From Schleiferilactobacillus harbinensis DSM 16991 (lineage in GTDB: Bacteria > Bacillota > Bacilli > Lactobacillales > Lactobacillaceae), in assembly GCF_000425885.1 (NCBI RefSeq), contig NZ_AUEH01000007.1, positions 1-64,000 of the forward strand: a DNA stretch of 64,000 nucleotides, written 5' to 3'. A program made the translations under genes and the position numbers. Position 1 is the first letter of the stretch. Each line of letters opens with the position of its first letter. This document shows, one piece after another, positions 25,962 to 35,741 of the stretch. The notes beneath the pieces are model-generated. The model saw only the letters and a list, made by a program, of their open reading frames with translations. It was not told the origin of the DNA and did no database searches.

Positions 25962-26756
25962 TCAATGTGTTACGTGTGCCAGTACCCATCGATACGCCAA
26001 CGGCGTCGCCATCTGCCAATACGCCCAGCCATGATCAAAGCCCTGATCCTGCACATAAACCGTCGGAATACCAACTTCCTGCAGCACCGTCACAAAGTCC
26101 CGGACATCATGCACCGGCACCGTCTGGTCATCACCGCTGGTCGCCACATAAAAATCGACTCGGCCTTTGCCGTGATGGACATCGTGGACAGGCAGCTGGG
26201 CATTGTACACTTTATCCGCCCAATTTGTTTGGCCATCCGTGAAGGCGTGCAGTGACTGACGGAACGGACTGTTACTGGGAATATGTTCCCAAATTGCCGG
26301 CGAAATCAGCGCCGTGTGGGCAAACACATCCGGATAACGCAGTGCGAGGCGGGCGGCGCCGTAACCGCCCATGGAAATTCCGCCGATGGCGTGGCGGCTG
26401 GCACCCCCGAGAATTCGGTAACGGGCAAAGATAGCGGGCACCAAGTCGTGCATGATGGCATCTTCCATCGCCATACCGTTGATCGCATTAATATAGAAGG
26501 AATTAAATCCGTCCACAAAAATCACGATCATGGCGTGCCCGGTTTGAACAAATAAATCGTCCAGTATTTGCTGGGAATCGAAGCGCTCCAGCAAGTTGCG
26601 GTGGTTTCCGTACAAGCCGTGGAGCATGAACAGTACCGGATAGCTCAGTGTACTGTCGTTGTAACCTGCTGGCAGATAGGCATCGTAATTCCAATCGATC
26701 CCCAGGATTGGTGAGTATACGGTGGTGGTCACTACCTGACTTTTCGTCATGATCAT
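25962..26756 (-). CDS. Esterase-D/tributyrin-esterase-like alpha/beta hydrolase
   Basis: A 264-residue cytoplasmic serine esterase. The oxyanion region VLFMLHGLYGNHRNL, the nucleophile elbow GGISMGGYGAARL with S128, the acid in TSGDDQTVPVHD and the catalytic histidine in GFDHGWAYW complete the triad. It belongs to the putative-esterase family that includes lactococcal EstA and S-formylglutathione hydrolase; lactobacillar members cleave short-chain acyl esters. Start may be ATG 26756 or ATG 26750; neither has a strong ribosome binding site. It is monocistronic and convergent with the dehydrogenase gene. Confidence 0.85.
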   Translation of the reverse strand: MIMTKSQVVTTTVYSPILGIDWNYDAYLPAGYNDSTLSYPVLFMLHGLYGNHRNLLERFDSQQILDDLFVQTGHAMIVIFVDGFNSFYINAINGMAMEDAIMHDLVPAIFARYRILGGASRHAIGGISMGGYGAARLALRYPDVFAHTALISPAIWEHIPSNSPFRQSLHAFTDGQTNWADKVYNAQLPVHDVHHGKGRVDFYVATSGDDQTVPVHDVRDFVTVLQEVGIPTVYVQDQGFDHGWAYWQMATPLAYRWVLAHVTH

Positions 26757-26894
26757 AGCTTTGTTGTCCCCGTCCTTTTTTGTTTACATGACCATTGTAA
26801 CGCGCGGGCTGGTCAGGGAAAAACAAAGCGTTCCCCACACTGGCCTGCGGTGGTAGAATTGGCACATAGTTTGAAAATCAAAGGGGTCTTTCAG

Positions 26895-28328
26895 TTGCGT
26901 ATTAATCGTTCAAGTTGTACTGCTGTATTAGTCGGAAAAGAAGCCAGCGTCGACCATGCCACCATGATTGCTCGAAATGAAGATGCCGAGGGCGGAATCA
27001 ACCCCAAGCGGCTGATCTATGTGCCTGCCCAGACGGCCAGTCGGGAATTCAAGTCCACCTTCAACGGCTTCCACGTGCAATTGCCGGGGGATGCGCTGGG
27101 CCACACGCTGACACCGATGGCTGACACCAGTACAGACGGTGAATGGGGTGAGTCGGGCATCAATAGTGCCAATGTGGGCATGAGTGCCACGGAAACGGAG
27201 TTCACCAACGCCGCCATGCTTGGGCTGGATCCGCTGGTTCCGGACGGCATCGGTGAAGAAGCGATGCTCAGCTGTGTGCTGCCCTTTGTGAAGACCGCTC
27301 AGGAAGGCGTGGAACGCTTGGGTCAACTGATCAGCGAGTTCGGTACCTGTGAGAGCAACGGGATCGCCTTCAATGACGTCAATGAAGTCTGGTACTTTGA
27401 GACCGTCGGCGGCCACCACTGGGCGGCTCAACGGATCCCAGACGATGCCTACGTGATTGCTCCGAACCAAACCGGTATCCAGGAGATCAACTTCGCGGAT
27501 TCGGCGAACTTCATCACGGCGCCGGACCTGCAGGCCTTTGCCCAAAAGAATCATTTGAATACAGCCCGAGAAGGGTTCAACTTCCGTGAAATCTTCGGTG
27601 AAGATCTGCGCAGCGACCGGTTCTACAACACACCCCGAGTTTGGGCGGCCCAGCGGCATTTCCAAAAAGATCTGCCGGAAGTACCGGAATCCCGGGAATT
27701 GCCGTTCATTCAGCATGCCCCGCGTAAGATTTCGGTGATCGATGTGGCGATGGTTTTGTCCGACCACATGCAGGGGACGCCCTACGATCCTTACGGGCGT
27801 ACTGGTACAGATGAGGAAAAGAGCCGCTATCGCCCAATCAGCATGAACCGGAATCAGGAAATGCATATTCTGGAGATTCGCAGCGACGTGCCCGCAAGTT
27901 ATCGAGCAATTCATTGGCTGGCAATGGGAATGAATCCGTTCACGTTCCCGCTGCCGTTTTATGCCAATGTCAGCGATACGCCGGCGTTTTTCAAGAATAC
28001 CACGAACGATGCCACCACCGAGAATTGGTACTGGCTGAATAAGATCATTGCCAATATGGTTGATCCGTTGTTCACCAAGCGAGATCAGGACGTCATGAAC
28101 CGCATCCTGAATTTCCGCCGTGCGGGCTTTGCCCTGGGCAGCGGTACAGTGGCTAAGAATGATGCTGGTTTGGCGGCCAGCACCGCTGACGCCACGGCCC
28201 AATTGACGGCTGCCAATCAGGCCATGGCGGACCAGGCTGTTGCCCTGACAAAGGCTTTGCTGACGGACGTGACTACGATGGCCGCGGACCGGTTGACCCT
28301 GCAATTTGAAAAGGGCGGCGAAATGTAA
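26895..28328 (+). CDS. pepD: C69-family dipeptidase (PepD type)
   Basis: A 477-residue N-terminal-nucleophile peptidase of family C69 that hydrolyses dipeptides in the cytoplasm. The TTG at 26895 after AAAGGGG is chosen because the protein then begins MRINRSSCTAVLVGKEAS, placing the predicted nucleophile at Cys8, the usual position, exposed after removal of a short propeptide. Other family features are MIARNEDAEGG, NSANVGMSATETEF, EAMLSCVLPF and the WYWLNKIIANMVD region. TAGAAT at 26854-26859 (preceded by TGG) is the likely extended -10. It is followed by a terminator and has no operon partners. It contributes to peptide utilisation. Confidence 0.9.
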   Translation: MRINRSSCTAVLVGKEASVDHATMIARNEDAEGGINPKRLIYVPAQTASREFKSTFNGFHVQLPGDALGHTLTPMADTSTDGEWGESGINSANVGMSATETEFTNAAMLGLDPLVPDGIGEEAMLSCVLPFVKTAQEGVERLGQLISEFGTCESNGIAFNDVNEVWYFETVGGHHWAAQRIPDDAYVIAPNQTGIQEINFADSANFITAPDLQAFAQKNHLNTAREGFNFREIFGEDLRSDRFYNTPRVWAAQRHFQKDLPEVPESRELPFIQHAPRKISVIDVAMVLSDHMQGTPYDPYGRTGTDEEKSRYRPISMNRNQEMHILEIRSDVPASYRAIHWLAMGMNPFTFPLPFYANVSDTPAFFKNTTNDATTENWYWLNKIIANMVDPLFTKRDQDVMNRILNFRRAGFALGSGTVAKNDAGLAASTADATAQLTAANQAMADQAVALTKALLTDVTTMAADRLTLQFEKGGEM

Positions 28329-28347
28329 TTTCTGCGGTCTATCAGAT

Positions 28348-28377
28348 AGCTGTCTCCCAGGAGATGGCTGTTTTTTT
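28348..28377 (+). terminator. Terminator of pepD
   Basis: AGCTGTCTC pairs with GAGATGGCT (one G-T) with a CCAG loop, followed by G and seven T residues. Confidence 0.8.
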
Positions 28378-28472
28378 AATACGTGCGTCGCGATCAAGGC
28401 CCAACACGTGACAAATTATGGGAAACGTGGTATGAAGGAGGTGTCTGTTCTTTAAAGGGGAGAGGGAACACC

Positions 28473-29252
28473 ATGTTACAAGCACTCAATTTTGAAATTA
28501 ACAGTTATTTAGAAGGCCACGCCAGCGTGAGCGTTACCTTCACTGGGGATGAGGTCCACGTGGTGATTCACAGCACGGCGCGGCCCGCACACAACGGTCG
28601 GACGACTTATCCAGCCAATTTATGGATGGCTTGGCGCCGCCGGTTCACCAGTTTACATATTGCACAGTGGCATCCGGAATATATGACCACGAATCTGACC
28701 GTACGGGATGGGGCACGCTGGTCAGTGCAGTATCAGATGGATGATGTATGGCATACACGCCGCGGCGTTACCCGGCTGCCCCATAACTGGCTGGCTTTTT
28801 TACGCTGGCTGGACGTGATCGCCCCGATTTTTTTCGTCGGGGAAGTGGACGATCTCACACTGGGGTATCGTCAGGGTTTTCATGTAGAAAAAATGCACAT
28901 TACTCGGCCTAATCGATCCATTGTGCTCACCCGGGACTTGCCCTCGGGGGAGCATACCAGCTTTTTGACAGTCCGTCACCCGGCGGTATTGGACCTGTTG
29001 GATGATGTGTCGTTCACAGCGGCTGATACCAAGTGTATGACGCCGGGTGTCCTGAATAAGACTAAACCGGGATACTTTCTCATGGCGACTATGCACCATC
29101 AAGAGCCGCTGGCGATTCAAGGCTTGCACGGAATCGCGTCGTTGCCGGGAAATTGGGATGATTTTCTGGATGATCTGCAAGATCTGCTGGCCAGTGAGAA
29201 TGATTTCAGTTTATTCACCGATCGCCCAGACAGCATTGTTGGGCGTGCATAA
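28473..29252 (+). CDS. Uncharacterised 259-residue protein
   Basis: I do not recognise this protein. ATG 28473 follows AAAGGGGAGAGGG at a good distance; the longer open frame upstream is unlikely to be used. There is no signal peptide and only one moderately hydrophobic stretch (LDVIAPIFFVG). It is rich in Trp, His and Arg, with two beta-rich halves (HASVSVTFTGDEVHVVIHST; SIVLTRDLPSGEHTSFLTV) and an acidic C-terminus. It could be a soluble binding domain. It is monocistronic between two terminators, so its neighbours give no clue. Confidence 0.6.
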   Translation: MLQALNFEINSYLEGHASVSVTFTGDEVHVVIHSTARPAHNGRTTYPANLWMAWRRRFTSLHIAQWHPEYMTTNLTVRDGARWSVQYQMDDVWHTRRGVTRLPHNWLAFLRWLDVIAPIFFVGEVDDLTLGYRQGFHVEKMHITRPNRSIVLTRDLPSGEHTSFLTVRHPAVLDLLDDVSFTAADTKCMTPGVLNKTKPGYFLMATMHHQEPLAIQGLHGIASLPGNWDDFLDDLQDLLASENDFSLFTDRPDSIVGRA

Positions 29253-29254
29253 AT

Positions 29255-29298
29255 AGCGCGCTGTTTGGTATGTAAACCATGACAAGCAGCGCGTTTTC
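29255..29298 (+). terminator. Terminator after the uncharacterised gene
   Basis: GCGCGCTG pairs with CAGCGCG, with an inner TTGGTATG/CCATGACAA stem, then a TTTT tract. Confidence 0.75.
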
Positions 29299-29402
29299 TG
29301 GTACAACAAGGGCAGACTAACGGCGGTCAGAGACAATTGCCGCTGAGGGTTGCAGGAAGGGGGATGGAAGGGTCGCCATGTATTGCATAATTCACGGCAT
29401 AT

Positions 29403-29431
29403 TTGCATATTCTCAGAAATTCCGGTAACAT
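29403..29431 (+). promoter_or_regulatory. Promoter of the opuC operon
   Basis: TTGCAT (29403-29408) and TAACAT (29426-29431) are separated by 17 bases. The start would be about 30 bases before the first gene. Another TTGCAT occurs about 20 bases upstream. Confidence 0.6.
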
Positions 29432-29466
29432 AGAAGACACTGTTTTTTACGAAATCACGAAAGGAC

Positions 29467-30738
29467 GTGGCGCTTACGGCATTCCTCGAAATTTCCCATC
29501 TGCGCAAAGTATATGGAGATAATGTTGCAGTATCTGACTTTAATATCTCCGTGGAGCGGGGGGAATTCATCTGCTTCATCGGTACTTCCGGTTCTGGGAA
29601 GACAACGACGATGCGGATGATCAACCGTATGAATGAACCAACTTCAGGAACAATTAAAATTAATGGTGAAGATGTTACCAAAATGGATCCGGTGAAATTA
29701 CGCCGGCGCATTGGTTACGTGATTCAAAATATCGGCCTGCTGCCCCATTTGACCATCAAGGACAATATTCTGATGGTGCCCAAGATGCTGAAATGGGATC
29801 AAAAGCGCATGGACGAACGGGCGGTCGAAATGATCAAGATGGCCGAATTGCCCGAAGACTACTTAGACCGCTATCCCAGTGAACTCTCCGGCGGCCAGCA
29901 GCAGCGGGTCGGCGTGGTCCGGGCCTTAGCCGCTGATCAGGAATTGATTTTAATGGATGAACCCTTCGGTGCCTTGGATCCGATCACCCGGGACGCCCTG
30001 CAGGACTTGGTTAAAGACCTGCAAGAACGGCTGGGCAAGACCTTTGTCTTTGTCACCCATGATATGGACGAGGCCTTGAAGCTGTCGACTCGCATCGTGG
30101 TCATGTCCCACGGGGAAGAAGTCCAGGTGGATTCGCCGGAAGAAATTCTGCGCCACCCGGCCAACAAATTCGTCGCGGATTTGATTGGTGAAGATCGTTT
30201 GATTCAAGCGAAACCGACGATCACCACCGTTGGCCAGATTGCCCGGCCGGCGGTCTCCATCGTGCAAACGGCGACCTTGCGGGAAGCCTTGACTTTGATG
30301 CATAAGACCCGGGTCGACACCTTATTGGTCACCGATCCCGATGGTATTCTGCGGGGCTATGTGGACTTAGAAGTGATCAATGACCACTTCCGGACCGCCG
30401 ACACCGTTGAATCGGTCATGAACCCCAAGGTCTTCTATGTCCGCCAAAGTGCGGTCATTTCGGACACCGTGGACCGGATCTTGAAGCGGGGTTACCGCAA
30501 CGTCCCGGTCGTGGATAATGCTGGTAAATTGACTGGCATCGTTACCCGCGCCGCCTTAGTCGACATGGTGTACGATGCCTTGGGCAGCGGCACATCCAAC
30601 GATGACGGCCAAGATCGCTCCACAGACGGTCCGCGCACTGACATCGGCACCACCGATGTTAAGGAAGGCGCCCACGCCGTTGACCCTACCCCTGACGATA
30701 AGGAGGAGGTGCCTGCCAATAATGGTCACCTTTCTTAA
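29467..30738 (+). CDS. opuCA: Compatible-solute ABC transporter, ATP-binding protein with CBS domains
   Basis: A 423-residue ATPase that powers uptake of glycine betaine, carnitine or choline-type osmolytes. Walker A GTSGSGKT is at 39-46, the signature LSGGQQQR near 140 and Walker [13 protein letters not shown] follows. Two CBS domains occupy about 250-375 and normally sense ionic strength or cyclic di-AMP. The last 45 residues are an acidic linker without homology. GTG 29467 is the first possible start but AAAGGA is very close to it, so the exact start is uncertain. It is the first of four genes in the order ATPase, permease, binding protein, permease, the usual opuC order. Confidence 0.9.
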   Translation: MALTAFLEISHLRKVYGDNVAVSDFNISVERGEFICFIGTSGSGKTTTMRMINRMNEPTSGTIKINGEDVTKMDPVKLRRRIGYVIQNIGLLPHLTIKDNILMVPKMLKWDQKRMDERAVEMIKMAELPEDYLDRYPSELSGGQQQRVGVVRALAADQELILMDEPFGALDPITRDALQDLVKDLQERLGKTFVFVTHDMDEALKLSTRIVVMSHGEEVQVDSPEEILRHPANKFVADLIGEDRLIQAKPTITTVGQIARPAVSIVQTATLREALTLMHKTRVDTLLVTDPDGILRGYVDLEVINDHFRTADTVESVMNPKVFYVRQSAVISDTVDRILKRGYRNVPVVDNAGKLTGIVTRAALVDMVYDALGSGTSNDDGQDRSTDGPRTDIGTTDVKEGAHAVDPTPDDKEEVPANNGHLS

Positions 30739-31354
30739 TCAATACGGCGGTCAGCTGATGCAGGAGCTGGGCGAGCATATCTACATTTCTGCTGTCGCCT
30801 TGGCCTTGGGGGTCATTGTTGCGGTACCGCTGGGCATTCTGCTGACGCGGGCGAAGAAAATCGCCGGTTTTGTCATCGGTTTGACCAGTGTCTTGCAGAC
30901 AATTCCTGCCATGGCGCTGCTGGCCATGATGATTCCAATCTTTGGGATCGGCACCACGCCGGCAATCGTCGCGCTGTTCATTTATTCCTTAATGCCAATC
31001 TTGCGGAATACTTATATTGGTATGTCCGACGTCAATCCGAACTTGTTGGATGCCGCCAAGGGTATGGGCATGAGCAACTGGCAGTCCATTAAGTGGGTTG
31101 AGTTTCCCCAGGCCGCGGGCGTGATCATGTCCGGCATTCGGCTGTCGGGGACTTACGTCATTGCCTGGACCGCCCTAGCATCTTATATCGGTGCTGGCGG
31201 TTTAGGGGACATGATTTTCAACGGCTTGAACCTGTACCGTGGCGACTTGATTCTGGGCGGCTCCATCCCGGCCATCATTCTCGCGCTGGTCGTTGACTGG
31301 CTGCTGGGCTTGGTCGAGAAGAAAGTCACTCCGGCCACTACGCAGGAGGTGTGA
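30722..31354 (+). CDS. opuCB: Compatible-solute ABC transporter permease 1
   Basis: A 210-residue inner-membrane permease. ATG 30722 follows AAGGAGGAGG by 12 bases and overlaps the opuCA stop. Five to six helices are evident, and the EAA-loop region [20 protein letters not shown] is characteristic of OpuC/ProW permeases and contacts the ATPase. The sequence [17 protein letters not shown] near the C-terminus is also family-typical. It pairs with the OpuCD permease to form the translocation channel. Overlap with opuCA indicates coupled translation. Confidence 0.92.
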   Translation: MVTFLNQYGGQLMQELGEHIYISAVALALGVIVAVPLGILLTRAKKIAGFVIGLTSVLQTIPAMALLAMMIPIFGIGTTPAIVALFIYSLMPILRNTYIGMSDVNPNLLDAAKGMGMSNWQSIKWVEFPQAAGVIMSGIRLSGTYVIAWTALASYIGAGGLGDMIFNGLNLYRGDLILGGSIPAIILALVVDWLLGLVEKKVTPATTQEV

Positions 31355-31358
31355 GTTG

Positions 31359-32303
31359 ATGAAAAAGACATTGTTTAACAAGCTCACCTTCCTGTTCGCG
31401 GGGGTATTGGCGGTCGTATTCCTGGGCGGTTGTTCCTTCAGCTGGCCCGGTTTAGCTGGTACATCGGCGGATACCATCAAGATTGGCTCGCAGAACACAA
31501 CGGAACAGCAGATCATGGCGAATATGATCCAACAAATGATTCAGCATTACGATAAAGACACGCCAACCACGATTCTGAATAATCTGGGTTCCGGCAATGT
31601 CAGTTTCCAAGCGCAAAAGCGCGGCGATACCGACATGACCGCTATCCGGTACAACGGGACCGACTATCAGACGGTGCTTGATCTTAGCGGTGAAACTGAT
31701 CCCAAAATTGTTAATGATCAAGTGTTCAAGCTGATGCAGTTGCGTTACCACATGACCTATTTTCCAAGCTATGGTTTCGCGGACACATACCAATTCATGG
31801 TGAGCCAGAAATATGCCAAGGCCAATAATCTGAAGACGATTTCGGACATGAAACGGGTCGCTCCAGATATGAAGGTCGGTATCGACCAAATTTGGGCGAA
31901 CCGCCGAGGGGACGGCTATTCTGCTTTCCAAAATACTTACGGTTTCAGTTTCGGCCACGTTTATCCGATGCAAATCGGGTTGGTCTACGATGCGCTGGAA
32001 GCAGGCAAGATGGATGCCGTCTTGGGCTATTCCACTGACGGTCGAATTCGCAGCTACAATTTGAAGCTCCTGCAGGACGATAAGCATTTCTTCCCGCCTT
32101 ACAAGGCCAGTGTTGTGGTGAACGATGCCGCCTTGAAGGCCCATCCGAAACTCAAGGGAATTTTGTCCCGGTTAAATGGCAAAATTAACTTAACCACGAT
32201 GCAAGAACTGAACTATCAAGTGGACAACAACCTGGTAGAACCGGCCGTGGCGGCCCAACAGTTCCTAGAGAAGCACAACTATTTTGAGAAAGGGGCGGAT
32301 TAA
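31359..32303 (+). CDS. opuCC: Compatible-solute ABC transporter substrate-binding lipoprotein
   Basis: A 314-residue lipoprotein starting at ATG 31359, 9 bases after GGAGG. The signal peptide ends in a lipobox FLGGC with lipidated Cys25. The mature part is an OsmoX-like binding fold, with IKIGSQNTTEQQIMANMI and the C-terminal AVLGYSTDGRIRSYNLKLLQ region. It captures glycine betaine or related quaternary amines outside the membrane for OpuCB/OpuCD. It lies four bases after opuCB and two bases before opuCD. An aromatic cage cannot be confirmed by eye. Confidence 0.9.
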   Translation: MKKTLFNKLTFLFAGVLAVVFLGGCSFSWPGLAGTSADTIKIGSQNTTEQQIMANMIQQMIQHYDKDTPTTILNNLGSGNVSFQAQKRGDTDMTAIRYNGTDYQTVLDLSGETDPKIVNDQVFKLMQLRYHMTYFPSYGFADTYQFMVSQKYAKANNLKTISDMKRVAPDMKVGIDQIWANRRGDGYSAFQNTYGFSFGHVYPMQIGLVYDALEAGKMDAVLGYSTDGRIRSYNLKLLQDDKHFFPPYKASVVVNDAALKAHPKLKGILSRLNGKINLTTMQELNYQVDNNLVEPAVAAQQFLEKHNYFEKGAD

Positions 32304-32305
32304 TT

Positions 32306-32959
32306 GTGCAAGGCATGAATTTGTGGCAGCAATTGGTGTATTATTTCACCCACAACGGCCAATATATCCTGGATCAGTTTAATCGGCACTTCCTGATCTC
32401 AATTTACGGGGTGATTATCGCCGCCATCGTGGGGATTCCCATTGGCGTGTATATTTCACGGCACCGGCATCTGGCCGCATGGGTCGTCGGAGCGGCGAAT
32501 GTGATTCAAACCGTACCTTCCCTGGCGATGGTCTCGATCATCATGCTGGGCTTAGGGCTTGGCGTCAACACCGTCATTTTGACCGTGTTCCTCTATTCCT
32601 TGCTGCCGATTATTAAAAATACCGATACCGGGATGCGCAATGTGAATCCGGATATTCTCGATGCTGGGAAGGGGATGGGCATGACCCGGTGGCAGATTTT
32701 GCGCCAGATCGAACTGCCCTTGTCCTTGTCGGTCATTATGGCAGGTTTGCGGAATGCACTGGTCCTGGCTATTGGGGTCACCGCTATCGGCTCCTTCGTC
32801 GGCGCCGGCGGTCTGGGCGATATCATCATTCGCGGTACCAACGCCACCAGCGGCGGCGCCATCATCCTCGCTGGGGCATTGCCCACAGCCTTGATGGCGA
32901 TCATCTCCGATGGGGTGCTGGGCTACCTGGAACGGCACTTCGCGGCGCGGACCCAGTAA
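32306..32959 (+). CDS. opuCD: Compatible-solute ABC transporter permease 2
   Basis: A 217-residue permease starting at GTG 32306, 9 bases after AAAGGGG. It shares with OpuCB the EAA-type cytoplasmic loop (RNVNPDILDAGKGMGMTRWQ) and the conserved GAGGLGDIIIRGTN motif near the end, with about five helices. It completes the OpuC importer. The operon has no evident terminator immediately after the gene; the next structure is the tyrS T-box leader about 50 bases downstream. Confidence 0.92.
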   Translation: MQGMNLWQQLVYYFTHNGQYILDQFNRHFLISIYGVIIAAIVGIPIGVYISRHRHLAAWVVGAANVIQTVPSLAMVSIIMLGLGLGVNTVILTVFLYSLLPIIKNTDTGMRNVNPDILDAGKGMGMTRWQILRQIELPLSLSVIMAGLRNALVLAIGVTAIGSFVGAGGLGDIIIRGTNATSGGAIILAGALPTALMAIISDGVLGYLERHFAARTQ

Positions 32960-33004
32960 TTTGCACCATTCACGGCTTTCTGGTACCATCAAGGCAACAT
33001 GAAT

Positions 33005-33222
33005 TCCAGTGCGGATCATCGCAGTAGGAATCGTTGCTCCTGATCAGAAAGCAAGCGGGTGCTGTGAGCTTGTCAGTCAACGATGCCGAAGTACAATGAA
33101 CCAGCAGTGCTGGACGGTCGTTGATCGTTAATCGAACGAAGTTGGCGTCTTGGACGCAAGCTGGGTGGTACCGCGGCAATCAGTCGTCCCAATACACATT
33201 TGTATTGGGGCGGCTTTTTTGT
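33005..33222 (+). promoter_or_regulatory. T-box riboswitch (tRNA-Tyr) upstream of tyrS
   Basis: The T-box sequence TGGTACCGCGG is at 33166-33176; its variable fourth base T pairs with the A discriminator expected in tRNA-Tyr. A TAC tyrosine codon at 33092-33094, in a GAAGTACAATGA context, is the likely specifier. The intrinsic terminator is at 33183-33220. Uncharged tRNA-Tyr binding would favour the antiterminator and allow tyrS transcription when tyrosine is short. Confidence 0.9.
33183..33220 (+). terminator. T-box-controlled terminator
   Basis: GTCGTCCCAATA pairs with TATTGGGGCGGC and is followed by six T residues; it is the competing structure to the T-box antiterminator. Confidence 0.9.
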
Positions 33223-33267
33223 TGCGTTACTGCCGACGACCCGTGAAGAAAGGGAGAAATCACACAC

Positions 33268-34524
33268 ATGGATTTAATTGAAGACTTGCAATGGCGCGGG
33301 GCCATTAATCAGCAAACCGATGCCGAGGGCTTACGGGAAGAACTCAAACAGCATCCCGTGAGTATATATGTTGGGACCGATCCCACGGGGGATTCTTTGC
33401 ACGTCGGCCACTTGATTCCGTTTATGATGCTCAAACGGTTCCAGGAAGCCGGCAATCACCCGGTGATGCTCATTGGCGGCGGCACCGGCTCCATTGGTGA
33501 TCCATCGGGGCGCAACAGCGAACGGGTGCTGCAATCCATGGACCAGGTTAAGGAAAACCAGGAAAAGCTGACCAATCAGCTGGTTAAATTGTTTGGCACC
33601 CAGGACTTCCAAGTGGTGAACAACTACGACTGGCTGTCTAAGATTTCAATCTTGGATTTCCTGCGGGATTACGGCAAATTATTCTCCGTGAATACGATGC
33701 TGAATAAGGAAGTCGTGGCCAGCCGGTTGGAGACGGGGATTTCATTCACCGAATTCACTTACCAGATCCTGCAATCCGTCGACTTTCTGCATTTGTTCCG
33801 GCACAACGACGTGCAAGTCCAAATGGGCGGCGCGGATCAGTGGGGCAACATCACGGCCGGCGTGGATTTGATCCACCGGATCGAGGGCCCGGAGACAAAG
33901 GTCTTCGGCTTGACGATTCCGCTGATGCTCAAGGCCGACGGTACTAAGTTCGGTAAATCTGCCGGCGGGGCGGTGTGGCTGGATCCGAAGAAGACCACGC
34001 CCTACGAGTTCTACCAATTCTGGCTCAATCAGGATGATCGGGATGTGGTCAAGTACTTGAAGTACTTCACGTTCTTAAGCCATGAACGAATCGATGAACT
34101 GGCGGATGCCGTTCAGGAGGCCCCGGAGAAGCGGGAGGCCCAACGGACGCTGGCGCAAGAAGTGACGAAGTTCGTCCACGGTGAAGACGCGGTGGTCACT
34201 GCCGAGAAGATCTCCCATGCGCTGTTCTCCGGCGATCTGCGGGCCTTGACGGCGGACGAAATTGCCCAGGGCTTCAAGGATGTACCCTCTGTGGACGTGC
34301 CCAGCGGCCAGACTGGCATCGTTGAGTTCCTGGTGGATCTGACCCATATTGAGCCGTCCCGCCGGCAAGCCCGGGAGGACGTCCAGAACGGGGCAATCTA
34401 TGTGAACGGTGAACGCCAGCAGAGTCTGGACTTTGTGGTGGATACGGACGCGGCTTTTGGCGGCCATTATGTGATCATCCGCAAGGGGAAGAAGAAGTAC
34501 ACGTTGGTGAAAGTGCAGGCGTAA
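33268..34524 (+). CDS. tyrS: Tyrosyl-tRNA synthetase
   Basis: A 418-residue class I synthetase that charges tRNA-Tyr. The HIGH-like motif HVGH is at 45-48 and the KMSKS-like loop KFGKS at 227-231. The tyrosine pocket is seen as YVGTDPTGDSLHVGH and GGADQWGN. The C-terminal S4 RNA-binding domain covers roughly 350-418 (SRRQAREDVQNGAIYVNGE). Length and domain order are normal. It is controlled by the T-box leader and is separated from the following VanZ-RDD gene by only four bases, so that gene is probably co-transcribed. Confidence 0.95.
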   Translation: MDLIEDLQWRGAINQQTDAEGLREELKQHPVSIYVGTDPTGDSLHVGHLIPFMMLKRFQEAGNHPVMLIGGGTGSIGDPSGRNSERVLQSMDQVKENQEKLTNQLVKLFGTQDFQVVNNYDWLSKISILDFLRDYGKLFSVNTMLNKEVVASRLETGISFTEFTYQILQSVDFLHLFRHNDVQVQMGGADQWGNITAGVDLIHRIEGPETKVFGLTIPLMLKADGTKFGKSAGGAVWLDPKKTTPYEFYQFWLNQDDRDVVKYLKYFTFLSHERIDELADAVQEAPEKREAQRTLAQEVTKFVHGEDAVVTAEKISHALFSGDLRALTADEIAQGFKDVPSVDVPSGQTGIVEFLVDLTHIEPSRRQAREDVQNGAIYVNGERQQSLDFVVDTDAAFGGHYVIIRKGKKKYTLVKVQA

Positions 34525-34528
34525 GACG

Positions 34529-35641
34529 ATGAGCGTTTATGTCAACGACCTGCGCTCGGCGGTCTATGCGTTTCCGGTGTTAGCGTTTATCATCGCGCTG
34601 CCGTTTATGTGGTGGCATTATCACAAATACGGCGCGGTGTCCCGCTGGCGGGTCTTTTGGACCTATATCTTCGTTTTCTATCTGCTGTGTGCGTATTTTC
34701 TGATCATTCTGCCGCTGCCGGACCGGGCGGTGGTGGCGAAGCTGACCACGCCAAAGTATAATTTGGTGCCGCTGACGTTTATTCGGGAGTTTTTGAAATA
34801 CAATCCATTGCAACTCGGCAACGTGCACACGTGGAAGACGGCGCTGCTGGCGCCCACCGTAATTCAGCCGGCGTTCAACGTGGCGCTGACGATTCCCTTT
34901 GGGGCCTTTCTGCGGTATTACTTCCATCGGCCGTGGTGGCAAGTGATCATCAGCAGTTTCTGTCTGTCGCTGTTCTTTGAATTGACGCAGCTCAGCGGGC
35001 TGTACGGCGTTTATCCGCGGCCGTACCGGTTGTTCGATGTGGACGACTTGCTGCTGAATACCACGGGCGGCTGGATCGGGGGCGGCTTGGCCCGGCTGGT
35101 GATGCCGATTTTGCCGACGGACGCGCAGATGGATCACAGTGCGGCCAAGCGCGCAGAAAATGTCTCGATGTGGCGGCTGGCGGGGTTCGTTGTGGACTGG
35201 CTGGCAGCGCTGCTGCTGGCTACGCTGATTGGCGTGGCTGTGAGCTTGATTGGGCGTGTTTCAGCACCGGGCTGGCTGACGTGGGCGGTACTGTTCCTGT
35301 GGCTAGTGAGACCGCCGACGTTTGGCCGACAGACGCTGGGGATGCGCACGGTGCGCTTGCAAATGCGGACGATGCAGGACAACCCAGTGTATTGGTGGCA
35401 ACCGGCGGTGCGGTTCCTGGTGGGGTATGGCGTGCCGGTGGGAGTGCTGTACGGCACTGCGGAATGTGTCAATGCGATCAACGGGATCGGCTTCAGCCGG
35501 TTTACCTGGGCTGGTGTTGGAATGTTGGCGGGGTTGTTGGTGCTGTCGCTGATGTTTGGTGATTGGTTGTTGGCGTTTGTCATGCGGAGTCATTTGCTGG
35601 TGTTTGAGTGGGTGACGCGGACGAAGCTGGTGAACAAATAG
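34529..35641 (+). CDS. VanZ-like and RDD-domain membrane protein
   Basis: A 370-residue membrane protein. The N-terminal half is VanZ-like with four to five helices and the typical segments YFLIILPLPDR and LFFELTQLSGLYGVYPRPYR followed by FDVDDLLLNTTGG. The C-terminal half from about 205 is an RDD domain, with R-x-A-x-x-V-D-W and GRQTLGMRTVRLQ signatures. VanZ proteins are linked to low-level glycopeptide or lipoglycopeptide tolerance and RDD proteins to ion transport, but the fused form has no established role known to me. It directly follows tyrS and likely shares its T-box control. Confidence 0.8.
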   Translation: MSVYVNDLRSAVYAFPVLAFIIALPFMWWHYHKYGAVSRWRVFWTYIFVFYLLCAYFLIILPLPDRAVVAKLTTPKYNLVPLTFIREFLKYNPLQLGNVHTWKTALLAPTVIQPAFNVALTIPFGAFLRYYFHRPWWQVIISSFCLSLFFELTQLSGLYGVYPRPYRLFDVDDLLLNTTGGWIGGGLARLVMPILPTDAQMDHSAAKRAENVSMWRLAGFVVDWLAALLLATLIGVAVSLIGRVSAPGWLTWAVLFLWLVRPPTFGRQTLGMRTVRLQMRTMQDNPVYWWQPAVRFLVGYGVPVGVLYGTAECVNAINGIGFSRFTWAGVGMLAGLLVLSLMFGDWLLAFVMRSHLLVFEWVTRTKLVNK

Positions 35642-35741
35642 GTTGGTCGTTGATTGCCGTGCCAAGTGCTTCGCAACCTCCGGCAAAATTGGGCTGGCGA
35701 CGTGCAGCAAGTGTGAAGCCGAAGGCGTAGCTAGCTGTGAC

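Noticed and set aside
26928-28397. 489-residue minus-strand open frame opposite the dipeptidase
   Set aside because: The plus strand encodes a full C69 peptidase with the expected N-terminal Cys; the antisense frame has no family features.
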